The notes beneath the pieces were generated by a model. That model did no database searches, was not told the origin of the DNA, and worked only from the letters and a program-made list of their open reading frames with translations. Shown here piece by piece: positions 18,170 through 26,868 of a stretch of DNA of 64,000 nucleotides (positions are counted from its first letter, which is position 1; the number at the start of each line of letters is the position of its first letter). The position numbers and the translations under genes are program-made. Origin of the DNA: Saccharopolyspora erythraea (GTDB lineage: Bacteria; Actinomycetota; Actinomycetes; Mycobacteriales; Pseudonocardiaceae); assembly GCF_018141105.1 (NCBI RefSeq), contig NZ_CP054839.1, positions 7,009,411 through 7,073,410 of the forward strand, written 5' to 3'.

Positions 18170-18832
18170 TCACACCGCCCGCACTTCGCCGAACCGCCGC
18201 TCCGCCAACCGGCCCACGTAGGACATGACCAGCGTGACGGCGAGGTAGAGCAACCCGGCCAGGGTGATCGCCTCGAACGGACGGAAGCTGTCCGCGGTGA
18301 TCTCCCTGGCGACGGTGAAGGGCTCCAGCACGGTGATCGCCACCAGCTGCGGCACGTCCTTGAACAGGGCGATCAGGTAGTTGCCCAGCGCCGGGATGGA
18401 GCGCGGGACCGCCTGCGGCAGGATGACGTCGGTCCACACCCGGCGGGTCGGCAGGTTCAGCGCCTTCGCCGCCTCCCACTGCCCGGCGGGCACGCCGTCG
18501 ATGCCCGCCCGGTACACCTCGGCGACGTAGGTCGCGTAGTGCAGCCCGAGTCCGACGACTCCGGTCAGCAGCGGCGACATCCGGATGCCGACCTCGGGCA
18601 GCACGAAGAAGAGGAAGAACAGCTGCACGATCAGCGGGGTGCCGCGGATGAACTCCGCGACCAGTCCGACCGGCACGCTGATCCACAGCACTTGGCTGCG
18701 CCGCAGCAGCGCGATGACGAGCCCGAGCACCAGCGCGAGCAGGTAGCCCAGCACGGCGGCCTGGATGGCCGTCCACAGCGCGTCCAGCAGCACCGGGAAG
18801 ATCTCGGCGGCGTAGTTCCAGTCCCAGTTCAC
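18170..18832 (-). CDS. ehuD: Ectoine/hydroxyectoine ABC permease EhuD
   Basis: About 220 residues, polar amino-acid permease family, five helices. Motifs: EFIRGTPLIVQLFFLFFVLPEVG, GLGLHYATYVAEVYRAGIDGVPAGQWEAAKALNLPTR and the LPQAVPRSIPALGNYLIALFKD loop. I set the start at GTG 18832, which forms a GTGA overlap with the stop of ehuC; the frame is open to 18862 but would give a polar, unnatural N-terminus. It pairs with EhuC in the membrane. Confidence 0.85.
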   Translation of the reverse strand: MNWDWNYAAEIFPVLLDALWTAIQAAVLGYLLALVLGLVIALLRRSQVLWISVPVGLVAEFIRGTPLIVQLFFLFFVLPEVGIRMSPLLTGVVGLGLHYATYVAEVYRAGIDGVPAGQWEAAKALNLPTRRVWTDVILPQAVPRSIPALGNYLIALFKDVPQLVAITVLEPFTVAREITADSFRPFEAITLAGLLYLAVTLVMSYVGRLAERRFGEVRAV

Positions 18833-19536
18833 GGCCTCGCCCCCGCTCCCGCCTGCCGCCACATCCTGGTGAAGATGCCCGGTTCAGGCCGTCGTCCGAC
18901 CGAGGCCGCCGCGCGGAACTCCACGATCCGCATCAGTCCGATGAACACCAGCGCGATGAGCCCGTAGCCGATGAGCAGCCCGCCGAAGGTCGCCGCCGAC
19001 GCCTGCGTGCCGTTGCGGACGAGCTGGCCCTGCAACGTCAGCTCCGGGATCGACACCACCGACACGACCGCCGACGCCTTCAGCAGTTCGATGAGGTTGT
19101 TGGTGAACGGCGGCACCATCGCGACGAACGCCTGCGGCAGCACCACCCGCCGCATCCGCTGCCAGCCGGTCATGTTCAGCGCGGTGGCGGCCTCGACCTG
19201 CGCCTGCGGCACCGCCCTGATCGCGCCGCGCACCACCTCCGCGCCGTAGGCGCCGATGTTGAGCGACAGCGCCAGGATGCCCGCCCACAGCGGGTCGAGC
19301 TGCCAGCCCAGCGACGGCAGCGCGTAGACGAACCAGAACGCGAGGACGATGACCGCCGCGCCGCGGAAGAACTCGATGTAGACGAAGCCGATCCCGCGCA
19401 GCAGCCTGGACCTCGCGCCGCGCGCCAGGCCGGCCGCGAACGCGAAGACCAGGCCGAGGGCGGCACCGCCCAGGGTCAGGTAGATCGTGTAGAGCGCTCC
19501 CTCGAGGAGCCTGCCGATCAGAGCCGCGGACAGCAT
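18829..19536 (-). CDS. ehuC: Ectoine/hydroxyectoine ABC permease EhuC
   Basis: 235 residues, polar amino-acid permease family. It has the FFRGAAVIVLAFWFVYALP and LSLNIGAYGAEVVRGAIRAVPQAQVEAATALNM segments expected of EhuC. The gene starts 12 bases after ehuB stops and its own stop overlaps the ehuD start. Membrane subunit of the importer. Confidence 0.85.
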   Translation of the reverse strand: MLSAALIGRLLEGALYTIYLTLGGAALGLVFAFAAGLARGARSRLLRGIGFVYIEFFRGAAVIVLAFWFVYALPSLGWQLDPLWAGILALSLNIGAYGAEVVRGAIRAVPQAQVEAATALNMTGWQRMRRVVLPQAFVAMVPPFTNNLIELLKASAVVSVVSIPELTLQGQLVRNGTQASAATFGGLLIGYGLIALVFIGLMRIVEFRAAASVGRRPEPGIFTRMWRQAGAGARP

Positions 19537-19548
19537 CGTCTCCCCCTC

Positions 19549-20454
19549 TCAGCTCGCCGGGACGCTGCACAGCTCGGCGCTGGTGAGGTTGGTCATCTCC
19601 TCCTGCGAGAAGCCGAACGGCGCCATGATCCGCAGCAGCTCGCCGCTGGCCTTGAGCTCGGCGAGCTGCTGGTTGAAGGCGTTGACGATGTTGTGCTGGT
19701 CGGGCAGGAACGCGAAGGCGCCCGCGGTGTACTCGGGCCGACCCTCGACGATCGGCACGAACCCCGGCGTGATCTCCAGCGGCGAGTCCTGGCGCTTGGA
19801 GAGCGCGTCCCTGAGCGAGATGGTGGTCAGCGCGAAGCCGTCGACCCGGTCGGTCAGCACCGCGTCCAGCCCGCTGGGCTGGTCGGCGTAGGGGGTGATG
19901 CGGTTCTTCGGCACGCCCGACGCCTCGGCGTAGTCGGCCTCCACCGCGCCGATCAGCACGCCCAGCCGGAAGTCGGGCTGGGCCGCGACGTCGTTGAAGG
20001 TCCGGATGCCCCGCGGGTTGCCCGCCGGCACCAGGAACGCCGCCGGCGCGATGAACTCGGGGTTGGTGAACAGGACCTCCTTGCACCGGGTCGGCGTCAC
20101 CGACATCCCCGCCCCGATCATGTCGAACAGGCCGACCTTGAGCCCCGCGATCAGCGCGCCGAACTCCGACGGGATGGGCACCAGCCGGTCCACGCCCAGC
20201 CGCCGGTAGATCACCCTGGCCACCTCGGGCGACTCACCGGTCAGCTCGGCGTCGGAGTTGATGAACCCGTACGGCGACTCGTTGGCGAACCCGACCCGCA
20301 CCTCGCCGCGCTCGCGCAGGCGCTCCAGGAGCGTGCCGCCGTCGGGCTCGGCGCCCAGCTCCACGCGGGAGCACGCCGTGGCGGCCAGCACGGCGAACGC
20401 GCCTCCGGCTGCCCCCAGCAGGAAGTTCCGTCTGTCGAGAGTCGCTGCACGCAC
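19549..20454 (-). CDS. ehuB: Ectoine/hydroxyectoine substrate-binding protein
   Basis: 301 residues, family 3 solute-binding lipoprotein: LDRRNFLLGAAGGAFAVLAATACS has a twin-arginine motif and a lipobox. The segment VGFANESPYGFINSDAELTGESPEVARVI near residue 55 and MIGAGMSVTPTRCKEVLFTNP near 110 resemble EhuB of the ectoine importer rather than glutamine or cystine binding proteins, which is the basis for naming the whole operon. First gene of ehuBCDA. Confidence 0.82.
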   Translation of the reverse strand: MRAATLDRRNFLLGAAGGAFAVLAATACSRVELGAEPDGGTLLERLRERGEVRVGFANESPYGFINSDAELTGESPEVARVIYRRLGVDRLVPIPSEFGALIAGLKVGLFDMIGAGMSVTPTRCKEVLFTNPEFIAPAAFLVPAGNPRGIRTFNDVAAQPDFRLGVLIGAVEADYAEASGVPKNRITPYADQPSGLDAVLTDRVDGFALTTISLRDALSKRQDSPLEITPGFVPIVEGRPEYTAGAFAFLPDQHNIVNAFNQQLAELKASGELLRIMAPFGFSQEEMTNLTSAELCSVPAS

Positions 20455-20605
20455 CGGAGCGGCCTCCCTCGTCCGGCGGCGGGATCACACCGGTCGATGT
20501 GACCCGTTCACTGAACGTAGGTGTACTACTCCGGTCGGCCCACCGCGACCCGAGCGAACCGCACCCTGCGTCACCTGCGGGGCGAGCCCCGGTACGGAAG
20601 GGGGG

Positions 20606-21862
20606 TCAGGCGCTCACTCGTTCGATTTCCGCGCCCAGGCCGCGCAGGTTCTCCACGAAGTTCGGGTAGCCCCGGTCGATGTGGAAGACGTCCCACACCT
20701 CCGTCACGCCGTCGGCGCACAGCCCGGCCAGCACCAGCCCCACCCCGGCGCGGATGTCGGAGGCCCACACCGGCGCGCTCGACAGCCGGTCCAGGCCACG
20801 CACGACCGCGTGGTGGCCGTCGGTGCGCGCGTCGGCACCCATCCGGACCAGCTCCTCGATGAACCGGAACCGCGACTCGAACAGGTTCTCGGTGATCATC
20901 GAGGTGCCGTCGGCCACCGCCGACAGCGCCAGCGCCATCGGCTGCAGGTCGGTCGGGAAGCCCGGGAAGGGCAGCGTGACGTAGTCGACGGCCCCCGGGC
21001 GCTCGCCCATCACCACGCGGAAGCCCTGCTCGTCGGTGGTCACCTCGGCGCCCGCGCTGCGCAGCTTCTCCAGCACCAGGTTCACGTGCCGCGGGTCGAC
21101 GCCGGTGACCCGGATGTCACCGCGCGTGGCCGCGGCGGCGAACGCCCAGGTGGCGCCCACGATGCGGTCGCCGATCACGCGGTGCTCCACGGCCTTGAGC
21201 GAGCTGACCCCGTGCACGGTCAGCGTGGAGGTGCCCGCGCCCTCGATCTTGGCGCCCATCTGCTGCAACATCACGCAGAGGTCGACGATCTCCGGCTCGC
21301 GGGCGGCGTTGTCGATCACCGTGGTGCCCTCGGCCAGCACCGAGGCCATCAGGATGTTCTCGGTCGCGCCCACGCTGGGGAAGTCCAGCCAGATCTGCGC
21401 GCCGTGCAGGTTCTCGGCCTCGGCGACCACCGCGCCGTGCTCGATGTGGCTGGTCGCGCCGAGCTGGCGCAGGCCGTTCTGGTGCATGTCCAGCGGGCGG
21501 GAGCCGATCGCGTCGCCGCCGGGCAGCGTCACCACCGCGCGGCGGCAGCGGGCCACCAGCGGGCCGAGCACGCACACCGACGCGCGGAGCTTGCCCATCG
21601 AGGGCGAGATCGCCTCGTGGCTGATCTCGGCGGGGGTCGTGATGGTCGCCGTACCGCCGTCGATCACGACCTCGCAGCCGAGGCTGCGCAGCACGTCGCC
21701 CATCAGCGGGACGTCGAGGATCTCGGGGCAGTTGGTGATCGTCGTGGTGCCCTCGGCCAGCAGGGCCGCCGCCATCAGCTTCAGCACGCTGTTCTTGGCC
21801 CCGACCACGTCGACCTCGCCGACGAGGCGCGCTCCGCCGTGCACACGGAAGTGCTCACTCAC
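20606..21862 (-). CDS. murA: UDP-GlcNAc 1-carboxyvinyltransferase MurA
   Basis: 418 residues. Catalyses the first committed step of peptidoglycan synthesis, transfer of enolpyruvate from PEP to UDP-GlcNAc, in the cytoplasm. Both inverted alpha/beta barrel domains are present; KNS near residue 23 and the loop [20 protein letters not shown] are clear. The loop position that is Cys115 in E. coli is Asp117 here, exactly as in M. tuberculosis MurA, which predicts insensitivity to fosfomycin. GTG at 21862 gives this numbering and the standard length; the frame is open upstream to 22012. Divergent from the cobalamin adenosyltransferase gene. Confidence 0.96.
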   Translation of the reverse strand: MSEHFRVHGGARLVGEVDVVGAKNSVLKLMAAALLAEGTTTITNCPEILDVPLMGDVLRSLGCEVVIDGGTATITTPAEISHEAISPSMGKLRASVCVLGPLVARCRRAVVTLPGGDAIGSRPLDMHQNGLRQLGATSHIEHGAVVAEAENLHGAQIWLDFPSVGATENILMASVLAEGTTVIDNAAREPEIVDLCVMLQQMGAKIEGAGTSTLTVHGVSSLKAVEHRVIGDRIVGATWAFAAAATRGDIRVTGVDPRHVNLVLEKLRSAGAEVTTDEQGFRVVMGERPGAVDYVTLPFPGFPTDLQPMALALSAVADGTSMITENLFESRFRFIEELVRMGADARTDGHHAVVRGLDRLSSAPVWASDIRAGVGLVLAGLCADGVTEVWDVFHIDRGYPNFVENLRGLGAEIERVSA

Positions 21863-22023
21863 GAGCAGCCAGGTTACGGCCACGCTCCGCCGCGCCACGG
21901 AGCGGGGCGCCCGTGGGGCCGGCCCGCGGAAACCGCTCTCGCGCGGCGCTCGCCGCCCGCGCGGAAGGGCCGTCGGCTCTCGCAGGGCCCCGCCGCCCAC
22001 CCGTTGCCGCATAGTCTGTGGGT

Positions 22024-22596
22024 ATGGCAGTCCACCTCACGAAGATCTACACCCGGGCCGGTGACGGCGGACGGACGCGGTTGTCGGACAACTCCCTGGT
22101 CAGCAAGACCGACCCGCGCCTGATCGCCTACGCCGACGTGGACGAGACGAACTCGGTGCTGGGCGTGGCGCTGGCCACCGCGGCCTTCTCCCCCGACGTC
22201 GCCGAGGTGCTGCGGGCGGTGCAGAACGACCTGTTCGACGTCGGCGCCGACCTCTCCACGCCGGTCGTCGAGGCACCGGCGTACCCGCCGCTGCGCATCA
22301 CCGAGAGCTACGTAGAGCGGCTCGAAGGCTGGTGTGACAGCTACAACGAGCGGCTGGGCAAGCTCGACTCGTTCATCCTGCCCGGCGGCACGCCCGGCGC
22401 CGCCCTGCTGCACCAGGCCCGCTGCGTGGCCAGGCGCGCGGAGCGGGCTTCGTGGGCCCTGGTCGAGGCCGATCCCGACCGGACGAGCGTGCTGCCCGCC
22501 AAGTACCTCAACCGCCTCTCGGACCTGCTGTTCATCCTCGCGCGGGTGGCCAACCCGGAGGGCGACGTGCTGTGGAAGCCGGGCGGCAACGCCTAG
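22024..22596 (+). CDS. Cob(I)alamin adenosyltransferase, PduO type
   Basis: 190 residues. Transfers the adenosyl group of ATP to cob(I)alamin to make coenzyme B12. The N-terminal ATP-binding motif [14 protein letters not shown] is at residues 7-20 and the C-terminal motif [18 protein letters not shown] near 160 carries the conserved Arg and Asn of the family. ATG at 22024 preferred over GTG 22018. Divergent from murA, an arrangement also seen in mycobacteria. Confidence 0.93.
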   Translation: MAVHLTKIYTRAGDGGRTRLSDNSLVSKTDPRLIAYADVDETNSVLGVALATAAFSPDVAEVLRAVQNDLFDVGADLSTPVVEAPAYPPLRITESYVERLEGWCDSYNERLGKLDSFILPGGTPGAALLHQARCVARRAERASWALVEADPDRTSVLPAKYLNRLSDLLFILARVANPEGDVLWKPGGNA

Positions 22597-22602
22597 GACG
22601 AC

Positions 22603-22655
22603 GTGTTGCAGATGTGGCTCGCGCAGTGGGTCGCCTGGCGAAACCTCAGCCGCCT
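22603..22655 (+). repeat. Dispersed 53-bp repeat, copy B
   Basis: Begins 7 bases after the adenosyltransferase stop and matches 1281-1333 (minus strand) at 45 of 53 positions without gaps. Here one frame stays open and would read LQMWLAQWVAWRNLSRL, but there is no ribosome site and copy A has a stop at the matching place, so I treat it as a DNA or RNA level repeat. The rest of the spacer to 22748 holds nothing I recognise. Confidence 0.75.
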
Positions 22656-22748
22656 GGAGGGGCAGTTCGGCGTGTCGGCGGTTCGGAGGCGTGTGGAGGC
22701 TGAGCGCCTCCGGCCGCCGGGCAGCGGCTGCTTGTGCTGCCAGGACCG

Positions 22749-23219
22749 TCAGATCGTCTTGCCCAGGTACACGCTGTCCGGCTCGTGCCGGTAGACGCCG
22801 AACTTCTCGACCTCCTGGTACCCCGCCGACTCGTAGAGCGCGATCGCCTCCGGCTGGCGGTTACCGGTCTCCAGCACGATCCGCCGGTGGCCCGCCGCCG
22901 CGGCCCTGGCCTCCAGCTCCGCCAGCATCAGGCGGGACAGCCCGCGTCCCCGCACCTCGGGCGCGGTGTACATCCGCTTCAGCTCCACGTCGCCATCGCG
23001 GAACCCGGGCTGACCGCTGTCGAGCACCCGGAAGCCTCCCGAGGCCACCGCGCGCCCCTCGAGGTACCCGAGCAGGAACACCCCGCGCGGCGGCTCGAAC
23101 TCGGCGGGGTCCACCGGCGTGCGGTCCTCCTCGCCGTACCGGTCGAGGTAGACCCGCTGCAGGTCCTCGATCAGGCGCTTGGCGTCGGGGTGCCGGTAGC
23201 CGGCGAGCTCGATCCGCAC
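22749..23219 (-). CDS. GNAT-family N-acetyltransferase
   Basis: 156 residues. The acetyl-CoA binding motif is VRGRGLSRLMLAELEARA near residue 92, after the strand VELKRMYTAPE, and the C-terminal ALYESAGYQEVEKFGVY completes the fold. Substrate unknown. It is co-directional with and 28 bases from a second GNAT gene of the same subfamily (both have PP-x-GVFL and Y-x-E-I/V motifs), so the pair probably arose by duplication. Confidence 0.85.
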   Translation of the reverse strand: MRIELAGYRHPDAKRLIEDLQRVYLDRYGEEDRTPVDPAEFEPPRGVFLLGYLEGRAVASGGFRVLDSGQPGFRDGDVELKRMYTAPEVRGRGLSRLMLAELEARAAAAGHRRIVLETGNRQPEAIALYESAGYQEVEKFGVYRHEPDSVYLGKTI

Positions 23220-23247
23220 CCGGCCAGCCTAGGCGCCGCTGACCACG

Positions 23248-23754
23248 TCATTCCAACGTCTTTTCGAACCAGTGCCGGGCGTAGGAGTTGTCGTTGTAGG
23301 CGGGGATCTCGACGTAGCCCGACGACTCGTAGAGCTTCCTGGCCTCGTGCAGCTCGGCGGCGGTGTCGAGCCTGACCCGGCGGCACCCGAGCGCGCGCGC
23401 ACGGCGCTCGAGCTCCGCCAGCAGCGCCCGCCCCGCACCCCTGCCGCGCAGCTCACCCGAGATCCACATGCGCCGGATCTCACCCACCTCGCCGGCCTCG
23501 GTGCGCAGAGCCCCGCAGCCCACGGCACGCCCGTCGAGCCTGACCACCAGGAACACCCCGGTCGGCGGAGTGAAATCGCCGGGTGCGGGAGGTGCGGCCC
23601 GGCCGGTGTCGAAGCCCGCGGGGAAGCGCTCGCCGAGCTCGGCCACGTAGCGGGCGAGCACCTGCTGGGAGTCGGGGCTGTCGATCGGCTCGGCGTCGAT
23701 CGTGAACGGCTGGGTCTGCTGGTCGGAAGCGTCAATCACACCGACCAGTCTCAC
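23248..23754 (-). CDS. GNAT-family N-acetyltransferase
   Basis: 168 residues from GTG 23754 (GTG 23739 is an alternative). The fold markers are TPPTGVFLVVRLDGRAVGCGALR, EIRRMWISGELRGRGAGRALLAELERRA (acetyl-CoA loop R-G-R-G-A-G) and ARKLYESSGYVEIPAYNDN. Substrate unknown. First of two adjacent acetyltransferase genes and divergent, 56 bases away, from a LysR-type regulator that may control the pair. Confidence 0.87.
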   Translation of the reverse strand: MRLVGVIDASDQQTQPFTIDAEPIDSPDSQQVLARYVAELGERFPAGFDTGRAAPPAPGDFTPPTGVFLVVRLDGRAVGCGALRTEAGEVGEIRRMWISGELRGRGAGRALLAELERRARALGCRRVRLDTAAELHEARKLYESSGYVEIPAYNDNSYARHWFEKTLE

Positions 23755-23810
23755 CCGGACGGCCGTTCACATCCATTTACCGAAGCTTCGGGCTCCTAAA
23801 GTGATGCTTC

Positions 23811-24734
23811 ATGGCCGTCGATCCGTCCCGCCTCCTCGTCCTGCTGGCGATCCGCGAGCAGGGCAGCGTGACGCGCGCCGCGGAGCAGACGGGCCGGACA
23901 CCGCCCGCCGTCTCGCAGCAGCTCGCCCGCCTCGAAGCCGAGGTAGGCGCGCAGCTGGTCGAACGCCTCCCGCACGGTGCCCGCCTGACACCGCTGGGAG
24001 CCCGGCTGGCCGAGCACGCCGAGCGCATCGCCGACGCCGTGCGCCGGGCCGACGCCGAGACCGCTGACTACCTCGACCAGCACCGCGACCGCCTCCGGCT
24101 CGGCGCCTTCCCCACGGCCGGCCTCGCGCTGCTGCCCGACGTCCTCGCCGCGCTCAGGCACCGGCACCCCGGCGCCGAGCTGTCGGTCGTCGACCTGGGC
24201 CCGGTGGAGGGCCTGGCGCTGGTCGGCAAGCACGAGCTGGACCTGGCGCTGGTCGGCGAGTACGGGACCGCGCTGGAGGCACCGCCGGGCGTGCGCCTGG
24301 TCGCGCTGGTCGACGATCCGGTCCGCGCCGTCCTGCCCGCCGACCACCGGCTCGCCGACCGGCCGGTGCTGCGGCTGGCGGACTTCGCCGACGAGCCGTG
24401 GGCGGCCGCACCACGCACGCTGCCCAACCGGCGGCAGCTCGAAGAGGCCACGCGCGCGCAGGGCTTCCTGCCGAACGTCCCGTTCGAGTCGGAGTCCTAC
24501 GCCGTCGCCCAGGCTGTCGTGTCCGCCGGGGTGGCGGTGGCCTTCATCCCCAGGCTCGCGATCAGCGAGACGCCCGGGACCGTGCACCGGCCGCTGTCCG
24601 AGCCGGGCCTGTTCCGCCGCATCCACGCCGTCGTCCCGGCCAGCGCGGGGCACGCTCCCCTGACCGAGGTCTGCCTGCGGCTGCTGGAGAACCTGTGCGC
24701 GGAGCTGGCCGAGCGCTTCGAGGGTGACCGCTAG
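23811..24734 (+). CDS. LysR-family transcriptional regulator
   Basis: 307 residues. N-terminal winged helix-turn-helix (LLVLLAIREQGSVTRAAEQTGRTPPAVSQQLARLEAEVG) and a two-lobed effector domain from about residue 90. Typical LysR regulators control the divergent gene, here the acetyltransferase pair. The stop codon overlaps that of the convergent gene at 24731 in a shared CTAG. Confidence 0.92.
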   Translation: MAVDPSRLLVLLAIREQGSVTRAAEQTGRTPPAVSQQLARLEAEVGAQLVERLPHGARLTPLGARLAEHAERIADAVRRADAETADYLDQHRDRLRLGAFPTAGLALLPDVLAALRHRHPGAELSVVDLGPVEGLALVGKHELDLALVGEYGTALEAPPGVRLVALVDDPVRAVLPADHRLADRPVLRLADFADEPWAAAPRTLPNRRQLEEATRAQGFLPNVPFESESYAVAQAVVSAGVAVAFIPRLAISETPGTVHRPLSEPGLFRRIHAVVPASAGHAPLTEVCLRLLENLCAELAERFEGDR

Positions 24735-25771
24735 CCCGTCACTCCGGCCGCTCGTACCCACGGTGACTCGTGGGCCTCGTCCCGGGTCCAGTGCTCGGTG
24801 GGGCCGGACACCTGGAGGCGGTCTGTCAGCCAGTAGGTCTCGTCCGGGTTCCAGCCCGCGAGGACCGTGCCCGCGTCCCCGGCCTCCACCGCCTCTCCCG
24901 CGGTGGTCAGGTATCCCCACGTGGTCAGGTGCACGGCGTCGAAGTCGCGACCGGCAGCGGCGTAGTCCGGCAGCAGCCACCGGCCGTCGACCCCCGTCGT
25001 CCGCCACCAGTCGTGGCGCCTGGACGCGGTCACGTCCATCGGGTAGCGCGAAACCAGCTCGGCCCAGTCCCGCGGGCAGGTGACCTCGAACACCCGGGCC
25101 TCGCCGCGCACCGCGACCGGAGCGCAGTGCAGCGAGGTCCACCCCATCCCGTCCTCGACCAGGCTCAGTCCGACGGGACCACCGCCGGGCTGCTTCCGCG
25201 TCGTCGAGGGCAGCTCCACCACCGCCTGGTTGGGAGTCGACCACCAGTAACCGCTGAGGTTCACCCTCAGGTCACTGGTGTAGCCCTCCCACCGCCGCTC
25301 CCACTGGACCGCGTGCTCCCGCCACTGCGCGAGCTTCCCGGCGACACCGCCGTCCAGCGCCGCACCTGGCTCCGACCCGCGCAGGTCCACGATCCACTGG
25401 TCGTCGATGGCGACGTCGTCCGACCACCAGTCCGGGGCCGCCGCGGTCACCTGCCGCGCCACCGGAAGCAGGGCGCCGTCCATCCCCGGCAACGCGAGCC
25501 CCTGGTCGATCTCGTCCGGCTCCTGCCAGTACCTGGCCGAGGCGACCGACTCTTCGAGCACGCCCAACAGCCGGTCGGCGATGCCATGGGCGTCGAAGTC
25601 GCCCACGAACGCCGTCAGCTCGGAAAGCAGGTCCTCGTCGCCCGGCCGCGACCACCCCATCCGCAACGCTGTCCACGCCGACGTGCGCGAAAGCTGGCCC
25701 TGGAGCAGCTCCCAGCACAACCGGCGGCCGCGAACACCCGACACCAGCTCTCGCGCGAGATCGTCTCCCAT
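24731..25771 (-). CDS. Hypothetical Trp-rich protein, no known domain
   Basis: 346 residues from ATG 25771; I recognise no family. No signal peptide or membrane helix is visible. The protein is rich in tryptophan (paired W-W at DWWSDD, GYWWST and HDWWRTT) and acidic residues, and has a mixed alpha/beta look, with a helical N-terminal third (ELLQGQLSRTSAWTALRMGW) and a strand-rich C-terminal part (GVDGRWLLPDYAAAGRDFDAVHLTTWGYLTTAGEAV). The last motif, in which a value is looked up per date or site and capped by WNPDETYWL, recalls proteins of unknown function in actinobacteria. Frame choice is well supported by third-position G/C. Convergent with the LysR gene, stops overlapping. Confidence 0.75.
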   Translation of the reverse strand: MGDDLARELVSGVRGRRLCWELLQGQLSRTSAWTALRMGWSRPGDEDLLSELTAFVGDFDAHGIADRLLGVLEESVASARYWQEPDEIDQGLALPGMDGALLPVARQVTAAAPDWWSDDVAIDDQWIVDLRGSEPGAALDGGVAGKLAQWREHAVQWERRWEGYTSDLRVNLSGYWWSTPNQAVVELPSTTRKQPGGGPVGLSLVEDGMGWTSLHCAPVAVRGEARVFEVTCPRDWAELVSRYPMDVTASRRHDWWRTTGVDGRWLLPDYAAAGRDFDAVHLTTWGYLTTAGEAVEAGDAGTVLAGWNPDETYWLTDRLQVSGPTEHWTRDEAHESPWVRAAGVTG

Positions 25772-25835
25772 GCCGCGACGGTAACGACGGGGCCAATGCC
25801 GACGCACGTGAAAAACCGGACTCGGCAGGACCCCG

Positions 25836-25867
25836 AAAACAAAAACAGGGCCCCGATCGGGACCCTG
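25836..25867 (-). terminator. Rho-independent terminator after DUF2550
   Basis: On the minus strand a 9-bp stem (CAGGGTCCC, GATC loop, GGGGCCCTG, one G-T pair) is followed directly by TTTTTGTTTT. This classic terminator closes the atp-DUF2550 unit about 20 bases past the DUF2550 stop. Confidence 0.88.
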
Positions 25868-25887
25868 CGAATCTCCCCAGAAACCTC

Positions 25888-26331
25888 TCACGACGCCCAG
25901 GGCACCGAACGCCCCGGCGGAGCCGACTCCAGCCAGGACAGGAAGCCCGTCAGCGCATCCGCCCCCATGGCGACCTCCAGGTGCCTCCCCGGGCCGGTCA
26001 GGTCCAGCACGGTCGCGCCCGCCGGCATCGCGTAGACCTCGGCCACCGACGGATCCCGGCGGCACGCGATCTCCACCACGCTGCGGTTCAGAACCAGGTT
26101 CGGCCCCGACCTCAGGCTCAGCACCCGGTACCAGACGAACTCCTCACCGCGGTAGTGGCCGACACCGAGGTGCCAGCCCCTGCCCCGGTCGTCCTCGCGG
26201 GTGCGCAGGGCGACATCGATGCCCCCGGCGCGCAGCTGCTTCAGACGGCGCCAAGCCAGCGCCGTGACGCACAGAGCCGCGGCGAGCAACAGCCCGACCA
26301 CGACTGCCAACCACACGACCGGGGACCCCAT
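25888..26331 (-). CDS. DUF2550 membrane protein
   Basis: 147 residues with one N-terminal membrane helix (VVWLAVVVGLLLAAALCVTALAW) and a cytoplasmic domain of mostly beta strands with GWHLGVGHYRGEEFVWYRVLSLRSGP. Member of DUF2550, a family found just downstream of atpC in actinobacteria (Rv1312 position). It is 10 bases after atpC on the same strand. Function unknown; linkage to ATP synthase is conserved but no direct role is known to me. Confidence 0.88.
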   Translation of the reverse strand: MGSPVVWLAVVVGLLLAAALCVTALAWRRLKQLRAGGIDVALRTREDDRGRGWHLGVGHYRGEEFVWYRVLSLRSGPNLVLNRSVVEIACRRDPSVAEVYAMPAGATVLDLTGPGRHLEVAMGADALTGFLSWLESAPPGRSVPWAS

Positions 26332-26341
26332 GCGCGGCCCG

Positions 26342-26707
26342 TCAGGACGAGTGTCCGGCCGCCCGCAGTCTGCTCAGCGCCCGCGCCCTGGCCTGCTCAT
26401 CACCACGCTTGACGTCCTCGCGCGCCTGCGCGACGTCGATCTCGTCCGCCAGCTCCGCGGACTCGGCGAGCACGCTCACACCGTCGGCGGTGACCGACAG
26501 GAAGCCGCCGTGCACGGCCGCGGTGACGGTCTCCTTCTCGGGGGTCGTGATCTTGACGACGCCACCCTCGACGAGCTGGCCCAGCACCGGCTCGTGCCCG
26601 GCAAGGATGCCGATCTCGCCCTCGGTGGTCTGTGCCACCACGGCGGTCGCCTCACCAGACCACAGGCGGCGCTCGACGGCGACCAATTGGACGGACATGT
26701 TGGCCAC
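26342..26707 (-). CDS. atpC: ATP synthase F1 epsilon subunit
   Basis: 121 residues. Beta-sandwich domain ([40 protein letters not shown]) plus a short C-terminal helical pair of about 35 residues, shortened as in other actinobacteria. The subunit links the rotor to gamma and inhibits ATP hydrolysis. GTG at 26707 has GGAG 7 bases upstream. Unlike the other F1 genes it does not abut its neighbour: 203 bases with two hairpins, one a full terminator, lie between atpD and this gene, so its expression may be set lower or independently. Confidence 0.95.
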   Translation of the reverse strand: MANMSVQLVAVERRLWSGEATAVVAQTTEGEIGILAGHEPVLGQLVEGGVVKITTPEKETVTAAVHGGFLSVTADGVSVLAESAELADEIDVAQAREDVKRGDEQARARALSRLRAAGHSS

Positions 26708-26737
26708 GCGCGTCTCCTTTGTCGGGTGTGTGCCCGC

Positions 26738-26743
26738 AGTCTA
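26738..26743 (-). promoter_or_regulatory. Candidate -10 element for atpC
   Basis: On the minus strand TAGACT (TAnnnT pattern) lies 31 bases before the atpC GTG and downstream of the terminator. No good -35 box sits 16-19 bases upstream, so this is a weak candidate for an internal promoter that would serve atpC and DUF2550. Confidence 0.25.
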
Positions 26744-26826
26744 GCCAATGCCTGCCGGGCGGTAGTGACTGGCCGGGCCCCCACCGGACCCGCGCCGCGG
26801 CACCGGGGCGTGCGCCCGCCGTGCCG

Positions 26827-26860
26827 AAAAAGGGCCGGGGCCCGCCTCGGACCCCGACCC
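26827..26860 (-). terminator. Rho-independent terminator between atpD and atpC
   Basis: Minus strand: GGGTCGGGGTCC, loop GAGGC, GGGCCCCGGCCC, then TTTTT. The 12-bp stem has two G-T pairs. It is a complete intrinsic terminator placed inside the atp operon, 50 bases past the atpD stop and before atpC. Confidence 0.8.
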
Positions 26861-26868
26861 GGCGATGC

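Noticed and set aside
25772-26065. N-terminal extension of the Trp-rich protein
   Set aside because: It would cross the DUF2550 terminator and overlap the DUF2550 gene; the ATG at 25771 is a simpler start.
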